Part shown: positions 51,374 to 62,426 of the stretch, piece by piece
Numbering within the stretch: position 1 is the first letter of the stretch
Layout: the number at the start of each line of letters is the position of its first letter
Notes under the pieces: model-generated
The model's input: only the letters and a program-made list of their open reading frames with translations
The model's database searches: none
Told to the model about the DNA's origin: nothing
Program-made: the position numbers and the translations under genes
Source: Isoetes taiwanensis
Taxonomy: Eukaryota; Streptophyta; Lycopodiopsida; Isoetales; Isoetaceae
Direction of reading: 5' to 3'
DNA: 64,000 nt
Assembly: GCA_021234155.1 (NCBI GenBank)
Contig: JAJEKV010000046.1
Location: 11,176,818-11,240,817, forward strand

Positions 51374-51634
51374 TTGTCAGACTTGTGCTATTGTACATGT
51401 GATATAACTGGCTTATTGGACAATCTAATCATGGTCTGTTTTACTTCTGAGTCTGCTAAGCAGCTTTATCAGATTATAGCTCCTTTGAAAGGTAAGGTTT
51501 TAACCATTCATAACTACAAAGAATGGAGATTTCAAATGACCTGGTCATTCATATCCCAAGGTGTGTGGCATGTTGTGGGAGGAAATAACTGTTTAGCTAC
51601 TCTTGATGAGAAGACAAAGTTTACAAATCTATAA
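51374..51634 (+). pseudogene. Copia gag-like frame
   Basis: 86-residue frame containing IIAPLKGKVLTIHNYKEWRF followed by QMTWSFISQGVWHVVGG. This is the pattern at the start of copia gag/UBN2 proteins (L.g.NY..W...m...L...glW.vv.g). It ends at a stop at 51632; similarity to gag continues weakly afterwards (TAKELWDYLTSQLG). Confidence 0.7.
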
Positions 51635-51643
51635 TGTTAACCA

Positions 51644-52669
51644 TTGATGCTACTTTACAATCAAGGTTTTTGCAAAGATCATTCCTTAACCGCCAAGGAG
51701 TTGTGGGATTATCTAACGTCTCAACTTGGACTGAGCCATGACCAAGACTTAAATCATGCAAAGAAGATGTCTGTGGACAATTTAGAAGAGTTACCTTCTA
51801 TTTTAACTCCTCCGGCTATTCCAGTTCATGATAATTATTCCCTTCCACTTGGTGCTGTTTGGGATGAGGTTGCAATTATGGCAGCCATGAGAGATGACAT
51901 TGATGTTTATTAAAAAGATATTCCTGATACATTTTGCCATGATGATTACAAAATTGTGGAAAACCTTGGAGAAGAGCAAGGTGCACGGACCAAACAAGAG
52001 CAGGTAAATATTTTAAAGATGTTAGAAGATCTGCATGCTATGTCTAATGAAGATAATGTTCACAATATCAGTCCATCTTCTATGATCCAAACTTCATTCG
52101 GCATAGCAGATTATGCTGTAACAGAGATGTTCTCGGAGTCTTCGCCACTGTGTGTTGCTGTTGTACCTGCTATGCAGCATGCGCTGATTCAGAATATTTG
52201 CAATGAGATGGAAGAGGAGCATATGGTAGTCTCATGTGAGCGGAGTGCTGATTTCTACAAACAAGGTATACTCTATGATCTTATCGTGGACACAGCTGAT
52301 GTACCTGTAGAGTATATATGAGCCGCATGTTTTAGGAATGATGACATGTTTGCATTGCGAAGTGCTTCAGAAGAATTAACATTAGAGTCATTTTCAATGG
52401 ATCATAAGCAAATTCATATTGAAGAGGAACAAATTTCTAAGTTTCCTTGGGTCGATCTTCATGCTACCCTTCCTGAATTTGCTTCTATTATGGCTCACGT
52501 TTGTACTCAGCAGCTAGAATTACCTTGTTACCTTTGCTTAAACGTTCCATTTGGTTGTTCACATGATGGGAAGTTGGAAGATCATCCTAACTTGGATGAT
52601 TGTTTGGGGTACATTTCTCATCCTGATATTGAAGGATTAACCAGGCAGCTAAAGGTAGGTTACAGCTAA
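51644..52669 (+). CDS. Three short frames of unknown function inside the compact copia element
   Basis: Frames at 51644-51913, 51956-52321 and 52346-52669 follow one another on the coding strand of the element. The first begins like the gag middle (ELWDYLTSQLG) but then diverges. The others (MENLGEEQGARTKQEQVNIL.., MFALRSASEELTLESFSMDH..) are acidic, contain CYLCLNVPFGCSHDG, and show no RT, protease or integrase motif. They may be one former reading frame broken by stops, either decayed gag/pol or captured host sequence. Not identified. Confidence 0.35.
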
Positions 52670-53306
52670 AGGTAAGTTACAGGTGCTTGCATTTGAGAAA
52701 TCAAGTATTAATTGTTCTTGATACATATGACCATACAAATCTAGTTCCTAGTTCTGAAAGATGTTTGCTTATGTTGGGACAATTTCAAAACTATGCGCGG
52801 TGTAATTGGCAGCATGACTAGTATGTTCCTCTTGTAGAGTAGCTGGGTGTTTTGATTGGTTACCTCATGGAGCTCTAGAATGGCGGTCTAACAGATCTGA
52901 AAATCAAAACGTGGATAGCAGTCATGAGTTGGATGAAACATTTGCTTGCTTATCAGTAGGGCAAGTTACCTGAATTGCAGCAGTTTTCGAGACTCGAACT
53001 ATTGCTATTTTTCAGTATAATTTTTCTGCACTACAAGAGCTTCAGTCTTGTTTCTATGCATTACATGAGTCAATTTTGAAGACTGTTATTGGTAATGATG
53101 TCAACGCCCTTTTCACATGCAAAGAGAATGGTACAGGGAAGTTATGGTTTAAAACCAAGATCCTTTGGAAGCCATGGTTACTCCTGTGGTTGAGCTTGCT
53201 TTATATGCTGCATTTTTGGACGTGTCACATCTCAGGGGGCATGTTAGTCCTAGGATTTCTAGTTTTTGTTTTTTATGTTTTGAGCCATGCACGTCATTAG
53301 GGGGGA

Positions 53307-53473
53307 TGTTAGAGTATGATGACTATGCACGTTGAGTCATCCATGTATGTTGCTGACATGGCTCTCCTATAAAGCCATGGTCATGCTTTACAATTCTTCA
53401 TCCAGTTTACTCATAGCCTAGCTATATCGTGTATCTCTTTCATTCTAGCATACATGCATACAGGATTTCTTCA
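53307..53473 (+). repeat. 3' LTR of the compact copia element
   Basis: 167 bp partner of 50313-50479, preceded by a G-rich polypurine tract. A G-rich phrase followed by ATGTTAG also occurs just inside at 53236-53247 (GGGGGCATGTTAG), possibly an internal duplicate of the tract/LTR junction. Confidence 0.92.
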
Positions 53474-53478
53474 TATCA

Positions 53479-55500
53479 AACCAAAGTAAATCAATGCCAT
53501 GAAAATGGAAATGTTGGCATTTCTCAAAGGTGAGGTAGCAGCCCTTGTAAGGATACTTCTTGATAGGAGTTGGAATCTGTGGCCCTGCAGACTTAAATTT
53601 GGAAAGTAGGGGCTCTAACATAGATATCCAGAATACAAGCATTTGCTAATATGACAGCAGGAAAGTGTTGGAAATCACGAATTATTGCAAGGCTGGCACT
53701 TGTCATTGTATACGAACATAACTGTTAGTGTCCTCTTTGTTAAAAGGACATTTAAAGTATACGAACATTTGTCATATAGGTAGGATGTGCGCAATTTCCT
53801 AAATCACAGGAGGGATGTTTGGAGAAATCACCGCAGGTGGTTTTGATCCTTCTAAAGTGGGCAGCGCCTTGAGATGTATAAAGACGAATTAATTCAAAAG
53901 AAACGGCGGCAGCATTTTTGGTGTCAATTTGTCTTTGTGAAATATGGTAGCAGAATGGGTCCTCTTCAAACAAGGTGGTCAAAATTGAAATAGAACTGCT
54001 TAAAGTGACAGGTTATGGCATTGTGGCATTGAAACTTCCTAGAGGGATAGTGTATTTAAAGAACACATTGTGTGTACCTGGTCTTAAGTAAATCTAATAT
54101 CTTTTGGGAAGATGGATGATGCAGGTCTATATGCCACATTTGGAGGAGGAAGTGTTTCGTTAAAGATGAGAAGAAACATATTTTAGCTGAAGGTGATAAG
54201 GATGAAGGTGTATACAAGCCTCAAAGTCCTTCCATTGCTTTAAGTGCTGAAGCAACGAACATCAATCAGATTTGGCATGAAAGGGTGGGGCATGCACACC
54301 ATCAATTCCTTAAAAGAATGAAACAGAAAAGCTTTCTCAAACGGCCTCTCAAAGTCAAAGCTCCTAATGGTATATGTGAAGGATGCGCTCTTGCCAAGTT
54401 GAATCGAAAAGCTTATCATAAGCAGATAGATAGATAGATGGATATTATTTTAACGTCCACGAGGACCCTACAGTGGACCAATGGGACATAAGCAGAAGAC
54501 CAATGGGACATAAGCAGAAGGGGGCACGTGCTACTAACCATTGGAACTAGTTATGTATGTGGGGCCTGCCAGCTGAGTCACATATAGGGGGCTCTAGGTA
54601 TTTTTAACTAATTATTGATGATTGTACCAGAAAATTTGGGTTTATTTTCTTTAAGTACAAGTTAGGTGTTTTTGGGTTTATTTTCTTAAGTACAAGTCAG
54701 ATGCTTTTGAACAATGCTTTTGAACAATTCGACATCTGGAAAGCCATCGTTGAAAATTAAAAGGATAAGAAGATCAAAGAAATAGTGTTTTTAGGGAAGC
54801 TTGGACAGGAGAAAAATCAGTTGCGGATGGCTTAAAAATCTTCGGCTGCACTGCTTTTATGAAACAAACAGTCCCCTACAGGACTACCGATAATTTGTTC
54901 TCTAATTTGGGTTTTATTAGAAGTCATGCAGATTGGAATGTCTATGTGAAGTAGATTGGTTCCCAACTAATCATCATTGTGTTATTGTGTTGTATGTGGA
55001 TGGTTTGATCCTTACCTCCAATTCCACCAACAGGTTGGCAAGCTCTCAAACACATTCTGAGATATCTGGAACAAACTCCAAGATTGGAAGAAGGCATGGT
55101 TGATGATGACTGTGCCGGGGATTTGGATTATAGAAAATTATGCACAGGCTTTATTATAAGCTGCATAGAAAAGTTATAAGTTGGATCTTAGAAGGTTGCT
55201 TAAGAGTCTTGGCAGTGAGTGAAGTGAACATAGAAATCCTACGCTCATCATGAATGATAATACGACACGCTCATCATTAATGATAACACGACAGTTGTGT
55301 ATCTTGTGAAAAAGCCCAGTAATTTTACGAAGACCAAACATATTGAGACTTGGTACCACTTTACCAAAGAAAAGTGGAAGAAGGCAAAGTAATCATAAAG
55401 CGTTTGGGAACTCATTTTATGACTGTTGATGCATTTTGAATGTGCGCAAGAAATGGGCATGAAATTGTGATGTTGTGAAATACAACTTCAATCAAGTAAG
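53479..55500 (+). mobile_element. Decayed autonomous-type copia element (pol relics)
   Basis: From about 54000 on the plus strand, in correct copia order: protease/linker tail (VTGYGIVALKLPRGIVYLKN then TLCVPGL); GAG-pre-integrase (INQIWHERVGHAHHQFLKRM, ICEGCALAKLNRKA); integrase core start (IIDDCTRKFGFIFF near 54613); RT C-terminus (LKHILRYLEQTPRLE, CAGDLDYRKLCTGF near 55040-55150); RNase H (DNTTAVYLVKKPSNFTKTKH and YHFTKEKWKKA near 55280-55390). Large parts are deleted and frames shift repeatedly. LTRs were not delimited. 53479-53999 shows nothing clear. Confidence 0.8.
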
Positions 55501-58500
55501 AAGTTATTTAAATAATCCAATTCATTAAGTAGGTGGAAGCTTGTAACGAGCTTGGCCCGTTAGCAGGCATGTAATTTATGTTTCATTATTCATGCTTATG
55601 GAGAATATCCGAAACTGATCATTACATGAGAAATATATACTATGTATGAGGAGTTTATATAAAATTCATGTGATAAAACCAAAAGGCATCAGTTTCTATG
55701 AGGGTTTTTGGAAGGAGGCAGAAGGAGCAATTTTTGGGCAGTTTGCTGGCCGAAATTGATTGCTTAGATTGTTCGTGTTGTTGAAAGAGAATCATGATTT
55801 AATGATTTGAATTAAGAGTGTAAAAGAATCTGGGTGATCCTGAATGTGATAATGTGGGATTGAATGTCTTTTGCCACATTGGTATCTAAGAGGAAGTAAG
55901 AACTAAGCTAAGCTTATTGTAAGAAGTCTGGGAATAGTCCTTCGAATTGTAGATAGTAGGGTAGACCTTATATAGTAAATGGGATCCTGGCAACAACAAT
56001 ATAGAGATTATTATGCTTGGAGAAGCTAGAACTCAATTGGAACCTTGAGACCATGTAGTTTATGGGGGTTGCACAGATGTTCTAACAAGGGCACGAAAGG
56101 CGCCTATGATAGGGAATTGCACTCCTAAGAAACAACCATGGAGGTTATGTGCGATATGTTAATCTCTCACTTAGGTAGTAAAAGAATGTATGCCAAAGCG
56201 GCCTAAAGAAGCTTATGGGGGCTTCTGCAGTATGGCAATGGCATTGAGTATCGTTGGCCAAATAAAATGCTAAGTTATGTCATTAATTTATTAGTAACAA
56301 AAACAAGATAACATATTGAATTGCATATGAGTATTTTGTAAAATGTTCGCTCCTTATGAAGGGAGTGACTTTGGGGAAGCATGCCTGTAGAAGTATGTTG
56401 TAGTTGCTAGGTGATCTTTCTATCTTATATGGATGTAAATTGTAGGGATATCATGATTGATGGGAATAGGACATTATGACATCCTAGGATAAGCTTTTCT
56501 TATGGGGAGGAAAATGCTAGACCTTTTATGTGTTCTTGTATAATATATCTATACATGCTAAATGCTTGGATATCATGGTGATATGTCAAGGTTGCGTTAT
56601 GTTAGCATGTACTTGTTGAATATTTGACATCATGTGGTAGAACATGAATGTGATATGTCTATGATATCATTGCAAATGTTGGCATTGTCCTATGTTGTTC
56701 CTGGTAAATGCATAGGAAATGCATGTGAGTTATGACTCTTGGTTCTTGGGACATATGATGATAAACATGGTCTAAACTCTGACATGTGGGGCTTGGACTC
56801 GCGGTTGTTCATATTCTTGACATCAGGCGTTGTTACCCTAGCGAGGGTGCTTCGTCGCGCTACGTGGCTTGGAAGTGGTCCCCTAGTGCTGGACACAGGC
56901 TAGGAGGATGTGTACACATGAGGCTTACCCCGCCCGGATTTGCTGCAGGGCCTGATCAGCCCGGGTAGCCTTCATAGAACTGGAGTAGGCACTGCTTATG
57001 GATATCTCATGGTTATTTCATGCTTCTTCATAGTCTCGTGACTATCTCTTGGTTATTCTAAGATTATGGCATGTGCATTTACACCTTATTTGGATGGCTT
57101 GATGATGTTTTGATTCTTATTATCATTGTTCATGTTATGTGTTAATAATGCATTGCTAGTTTCTAGCATAGAGGGATTCTTAGGTGAGGCATCTAAGTCT
57201 GAGAATTACTCTTGTGATTGGTACATCGTACAAGTTTCTTGTTAATTATGCCATTATTTTCTAAATGCCTCAAATCCCCGCTTAGTCTTTAAGACTAACC
57301 CCACGTGTTCATGGTGTAAGCAATTTCAGAAGTAGCAGAATGTAGCAGGGCAACTGGGGCACAATTGAGTGCAGTCTTCACTTGTGGGGCTGTATGCCTT
57401 TAGAAAGGCCTTATCATTTCTGAAGCTTATGTATATACTAGAAAAAGTGCCCAGCGTTGCTGGGCTTCTCGTCGAGATTAAATTCAAAAGTTAATAAGAA
57501 TATGATTTATACATTCAAGGGGTGCAATATACATTGTCATTGCCATTGTTTTATAACATGGTTATTTTTATATTTCTCATCTATGTCACAAATTTGTAGA
57601 CCAAGAGCTATGTTTTCAAAAGCTTTACAAAAAAAGGAAAAGAAAGCTTTGGAATATCTGTGAATGACATTTTGGCTTATTAGACCTGCTATACTTATTA
57701 GTGATGCATTTTGGTTTTTGGTGATGATGTACTCGAAATGAGATGTTGCATCCATCACATTTCTCTAAGAATATGAGGGACAAAGGTCCAAATATAAATG
57801 ACTCCACTGGCTATTCAGGGCAGAATCTTTGGTTTCTTGGATTACAGTATGATTTCTAGAATTTCATTTCATTTGGCAAATCGCAACATCGAAACATTTG
57901 AAGAAAGATAGCAAATGCTCCAAAACCTATTCCAGTAGGGTTCCACGTGCACAAATAATTGAAGCGAAGGTTTCCAATGGAAAGGCATCCCTCATTATTG
58001 AAAGCAAAGGTTTTTATGGAAAATTTGGAGCATTGCAAGAAGCTAGAATGTTTTTGAGAAACTGATCACCGTAATTTATTTTCTTGGAGCATCATGGCCA
58101 GACCATATGTGTATGCGAAAGATGGGGAGATAGTCAAAACTTTCTGTTAAAGAAATAAGACCTAAAATAAGTTCAAAATCTTACTTTTTGCAGACAATGA
58201 AGGTTGTTTGAACAAATAAATAGAATAGAATAGTATATGCACAAATCGAGAGCTTTAGCTCTACAATATGCATTACACCAATATTACCGTGTTGCAAAAA
58301 CAGCGACATAACATCCACATCTTGCTACATGGAGTGAAACATCAATTTGTGCGTGAACTTTTGCAAATTATAGATCTACTCGTCATCATTTTGCTTACCT
58401 TAATCTTTATTAATGCATGTCCTCCAACACAATTATCCTAAATAGATCAAGCTCATGGCAGCAAAAAAACAGAGCCAGTTAGGACAAAGCTTATAATGAG

Positions 58501-58909
58501 CTTTAGAGAACTTGCCTTTGTTAATCAAGCACAACATTTGGAGGTTGAGCATGCATGTTTTGTCTGTAGCTATTATTAATTTTCCCATCGCATTCTTATC
58601 TGTTACTTCTTAGGTCTTATCACACAATCAAGAAAGTTTCATACCAAAATCCGGATGCAGGCATGCCGATAAGGAATACAACACATACAATGCCTTTAGG
58701 ATACGCTTAGCAAATATATCCCAACTGCAGATATTTATCTATGGCACATTTTGGCTATATCTATGATAATATGGAACGTATATTTGGTAGGTGAAAAGTA
58801 ACATCAAGTGGAGCAAAATAAAATTGCAATTTGGTGCATATGTCAGAACTACGGAGAACTCTAAAAGCCGAAGTAAAATAGACGAGACAGACATTTCTGT
58901 TATTATGTA
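55501..58909. other. Spacer, no gene recognised
   Basis: AT-rich with one GC-rich island at 56780-56970 (GCGCTACGTGGCTTGG, CGCCCGGATTTGCTGCAGGG). That block resembles transposable-element DNA, possibly an undelimited LTR of the decayed copia. At 57446-57470 a hairpin GCCCAGCGTTGCTGGGC follows TACTAGAAAAAGT; comparable strings occur near plant Helitron ends, but no CTRR terminus was found. Confidence 0.4.
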
Positions 58910-58990
58910 TATAAGAATGGCAGTTTACTGCCAATTCCCAGGGAGTCATCCCTGCCGACTGGGAATCGGCAGTAAACTGCCATTCTTATA
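58910..58990. repeat. 81-bp near-perfect palindrome (MITE-like hairpin)
   Basis: Left arm 58910-58941 starts TATAAGAATGGCAGTTTACT; the right arm 58959-58990 ends AGTAAACTGCCATTCTTATA. The 32 bp arms match at 31 positions around a 17 bp loop. It could be a minimal MITE or a small-RNA hairpin precursor. Confidence 0.92.
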
Positions 58991-58996
58991 ACGTGG

Positions 58997-59237
58997 ATGC
59001 AACTTAGGTTGCATTCTGCTCTGAATCGGGGGTAAAAACTTCAGAATCGAGGGTAGAAAGCATCGGAATGAGAGGTAGATGGCCGGAATGAGAGGTAAAT
59101 CGCCAGAATCTGAGGTAAATCCAAGTAATTTCAAGAATTGCCGCTGCTCTTCAGCTTCACAGAAGTTCCGGAAGAAAACCTTAGCCAGATGGCACAATGC
59201 CATTGGCGGATATGGCAGAATGCAACCTAAGTTGCAT
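58997..59237. mobile_element. 241-bp MITE-like element with perfect 23-bp terminal inverted repeats
   Basis: The left end starts ATGCAACTTAGGTTGCATTC and the right end (59215-59237) is its exact reverse complement over 23 bp. Each end is itself palindromic (TGCAAC..GTTGCA). The interior has four to five imperfect 20-22 bp tandem units (GAAT(C/G)..(G/A)GGTA(A/G)A, 59022-59122). No clear target duplication was found, so the class is unassigned. Confidence 0.75.
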
Positions 59238-59769
59238 TTACGTATCCTTAGAAACCATTTCGTCTCGTTCGGACCTGGCTCACCCTAACGGGCTCACCCC
59301 TTACCAGGCGAAATGGCATGCGCTTGGCCTTTACCTATTACATTGGAGAACAATAATAAAGTGCAAAAAAAAAAACATTGATAGCTGGAATGCTAAGGGG
59401 ACGAATTTAGATTTATTTACATGTAGAAAAAGAAAATAACTGGGCAAATTATCCGGACCACAGATTGGCCCTGTCCCAACGGTAAGATGTGCACTAGAAT
59501 CGAGTCCGATACTGGTAGCTAGCTATGCCGGAAACAATCTTCTCCTCCGGTAACAAGATCTCTTCAAAAGCGTTTGGTACGATAAACTTTTGTTCTGTTA
59601 TTTCGCTTCTTTACGCACATTTTAATCGTTGAACAAAAAAATGCCACAGATGATGACCTCAGAGACAATTTCCTTACCTTGGCAAAATTGTAATTTCTCC
59701 TGTACTTTTGAATTGCAGATTACTGAAATGCAGGAGAATTTCTCGTAGCGATCAAATTCTTGCAGGGAT

Positions 59770-62280
59770 ATGGACCTTGATTTCGATGGAGGATTTAGCA
59801 AATTAGCATCGTTTGACATAGATCTATCAGGCCTTATTCTCCAAAGCGGGGCAAAGTCTCCAGGAAAATCTGAAAATAGGAAGCCGAACCTTGAGAACAT
59901 GGATATTGATTTCGATTTCAACGGATTCTCGAGGTATGTATGCTTCTTTCATATGAAAACCAATCTACCAATATTTTACATTTTGCGTCGCCAGGTTCGG
60001 CACATTTGAATTGGATGAATCAGAAATCTTCAACAAAGACCGAGTTGAGATTCCTAAAAAGCCATTAGACAAAAAAGAGTTTAGCTGTTCTGGATTAAGC
60101 GGCAAAACATTTCTTAGCGACAAGAATAAGTTTTCTATGAAAACTTCTCACATTCTAGATAAAAGCGATCCATCTGGGCCAAAGTAAAAAACCAGAGAGG
60201 AGTGTTCTATCTCTGGATTTTCGGAAAAGATGCATACACTTTCTGCCAGAGTCTTGTCTCAGAAATCTGAAAATGCTAACACAGATTTAAAATTGAGATG
60301 CATAGATGAAGCAGAATCCTCATTTAGAGCAGAGCCTGCTGAAAAAGAAGACCATCATGTGGAAGATTCAAAAGCCAAAGAGAATAGTTGCCTTGATACT
60401 GTTGGTCCTGAAAGAGAAGATCTTAAATCCACACCTACCTTAGTGGAAGAAACAACAAATGATCAGCTCCAGACAGAAAGGTATGCAGGTTCAGAAACAA
60501 GAGTAGAACAAGGGGATGAACTTCATGAAGATGTTGCAGAGCCAACAGTAGAGCAAGGTAAACAGAGGCTGGATGAGGACATTGCTCTTAACCAAGACCT
60601 AGGCAATGGTGAGAAAATTATTGTTGAGTTCCGAGATGAAGAGAGAGGCGAGCTCAAGACTGCACCACCCGATAGTGGTGGACAGGAATTGGACAAAAAG
60701 CTCAGTGGCTTTCAGCGGAGTGCCTTACACCAAGATAGTCCCAGACTGTGGTGAGAACATTGCCCAGGATTTACAGAATGGATTAGGAACAAGGTATCAT
60801 GTTGCTAGCTGACTGAAACTGCTGTCCTTACTTTTATTATGTTGTGTTTGTAAGGTTCTTATATTGCCATGATAGGGATGAAAGAGGCGACTGCTTTTAA
60901 CTCTCATCCTGAGCTTCCAATGTCGCCTTTGTTAGCAGCCTCACAACCATCTGACTTGCGGTCAGTTTTTCTCTGATTTCGCTCTATGGCTTCTATTACC
61001 ATTAGGACTTAAATGTTGGATAGCAGGGAAGTTTTTCAATAAATTCTTGCAGTTCATCCAAAAGTTCCCAAAGCTTACTAAAACGACCCTCCAAACCCTC
61101 TCTCTCTACAAAATCAAGTCACAGGAACAAGCAGCATTCTGGAGAAAATATTTTGTCACCAAAGCTTGCTCAGACTAAAGCAGTTACACCATATTCAAAC
61201 GCCCAAATTAATATACTTCGATCACCCCTTCAGGTGATCAAGACAAATATCAATCAGCAGGTCAATGTGAAATCTGTCAATGTTACTCGGTAAGAACTGA
61301 TATGCCTAGCATCTTTTGAAATTTACCTTGCATGGATTTCAATATCACATTCAGGCTTTCCATGAAGAAGGATGAATTACAGCCAACTTTGAAGCAAACC
61401 AGCCAAGGAATGTTAGGTGCATCTATGGCTGCGAATATAAAACATGCTAGTGCTGGAAAAAAAGTGCAAGTAGTTTATAGTCTCAGAAGTGCTAATCCAG
61501 CAACTCGCACACCATCTCACAAAAGGAAGCCATCAGAGGTTGTAATTAATCTGTTGTCATATGACAACAAAACTCTCATGAATTCATTTCACCTTTTGGC
61601 TGAACTTATTTGAATTCTTTTGCAAGCTTCTTCATATGAACAACAATTTAACCCCAAGTAAAAAGATAAGGGGAGCGATGGGAATGAATGTTCTAAAATC
61701 ACGACAGAGACTGCACTCAGGTAGCTGCATGTAATATGCGAATACCCCATGAAGTAAACTTTTTGATTATGAAGCTTCACAGGGTAGAAAGCAGACAAGC
61801 TTTCGAATTTGAGAGTGCAGGACAATCTCCTGGAGAAAGGATTCAACTTGGGCAGGGATCAGCTTTGATGCGAGACTCGAAGAATCCACAACCTAGTGCA
61901 ACTATATTCTGAGGTAAATAGATACTTCCTATAGTCTGTGAAATACACAATGTATTGAATGGGTTTGCATATTCTTTCAGTTTGCCAAACCTTATTCACC
62001 CTCACGAAGGCCGAGCAACCTAGATGACATAATTAAGAACAATGAAATAATTGAGAAGGCAGACAAAGATAGCAAAGATCTGGAGGAAGTAATATCACAA
62101 TCTCACAGCTTTTGTATATTGTAACTTCTCTGATAGTTTGGCATATGTCTGCATTGACACAGATGTGCAAAATGCTCAAGAAAAAGCAAGAGGAGGCCAA
62201 AGACCTGTTTGTAAAGGCATTGGTCAGTAACAATACGCTGCTGATGTTAAACAACCCGATGGAAGAAGATAAGATATCCT
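59770..62280 (+). pseudogene. At4g18490-like plant protein gene, with an in-frame stop
   Basis: Exon-like segments with GT-AG borders: 59770-59933, 59995-about 60751, 60876-60960, 61053-61289, 61355-61538, 61627-61720, 61783-61913, 61981-about 62117, then about 62150-62280. The N-terminus repeats an acidic motif (MDLDFDGGFSKLASFDIDLS; MDIDFDFNGFSRFGTFELDE), the middle is Lys/Ser/Glu-rich and probably disordered, and the C-terminus has a helix [28 protein letters not shown]. The paired MDxDF motifs and the C-terminal helix recall Arabidopsis At4g18490, whose function is unknown to me. TAA at 60185-60187 interrupts exon 2 in frame, and the 61720/61783 junction reads into TAG. Family assignment is from memory; the gene may be decayed or have unusual splicing. 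Confidence 0.55.
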
Positions 62281-62426
62281 TAAATGCTTGCTGCTGGTTT
62301 ATTCCATTTACTGTTGTAAAATTTTCAGATGTCCTAAACAATATGCACATCCAGAGCTTGAAATTGTCAGTACAAAATATAGTACAAAATATTATTGACA
62401 AGTACTGCATAACGATGGACGAGTAA

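Larger units (their letters stand above)
50308..53478 (+). mobile_element. Compact copia-type LTR retrotransposon, non-autonomous
   Basis: 167 bp LTRs at 50313-50479 and 53307-53473 (TGTTA..GAGTATGATGAC to TTTCTT(T/C)A) are flanked by TATCA at 50308-50312 and 53474-53478. The primer binding site TGGTATCAGAGCC (50480-50492) matches initiator tRNA-Met, and the polypurine tract AGGGGGGA ends at 53306. The interior is 2.8 kb and shows a gag-like segment but no integrase, RT or RNase H, so it must depend on another element. By eye the LTRs differ at about 13 positions, so the insertion is not recent. Confidence 0.92.
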
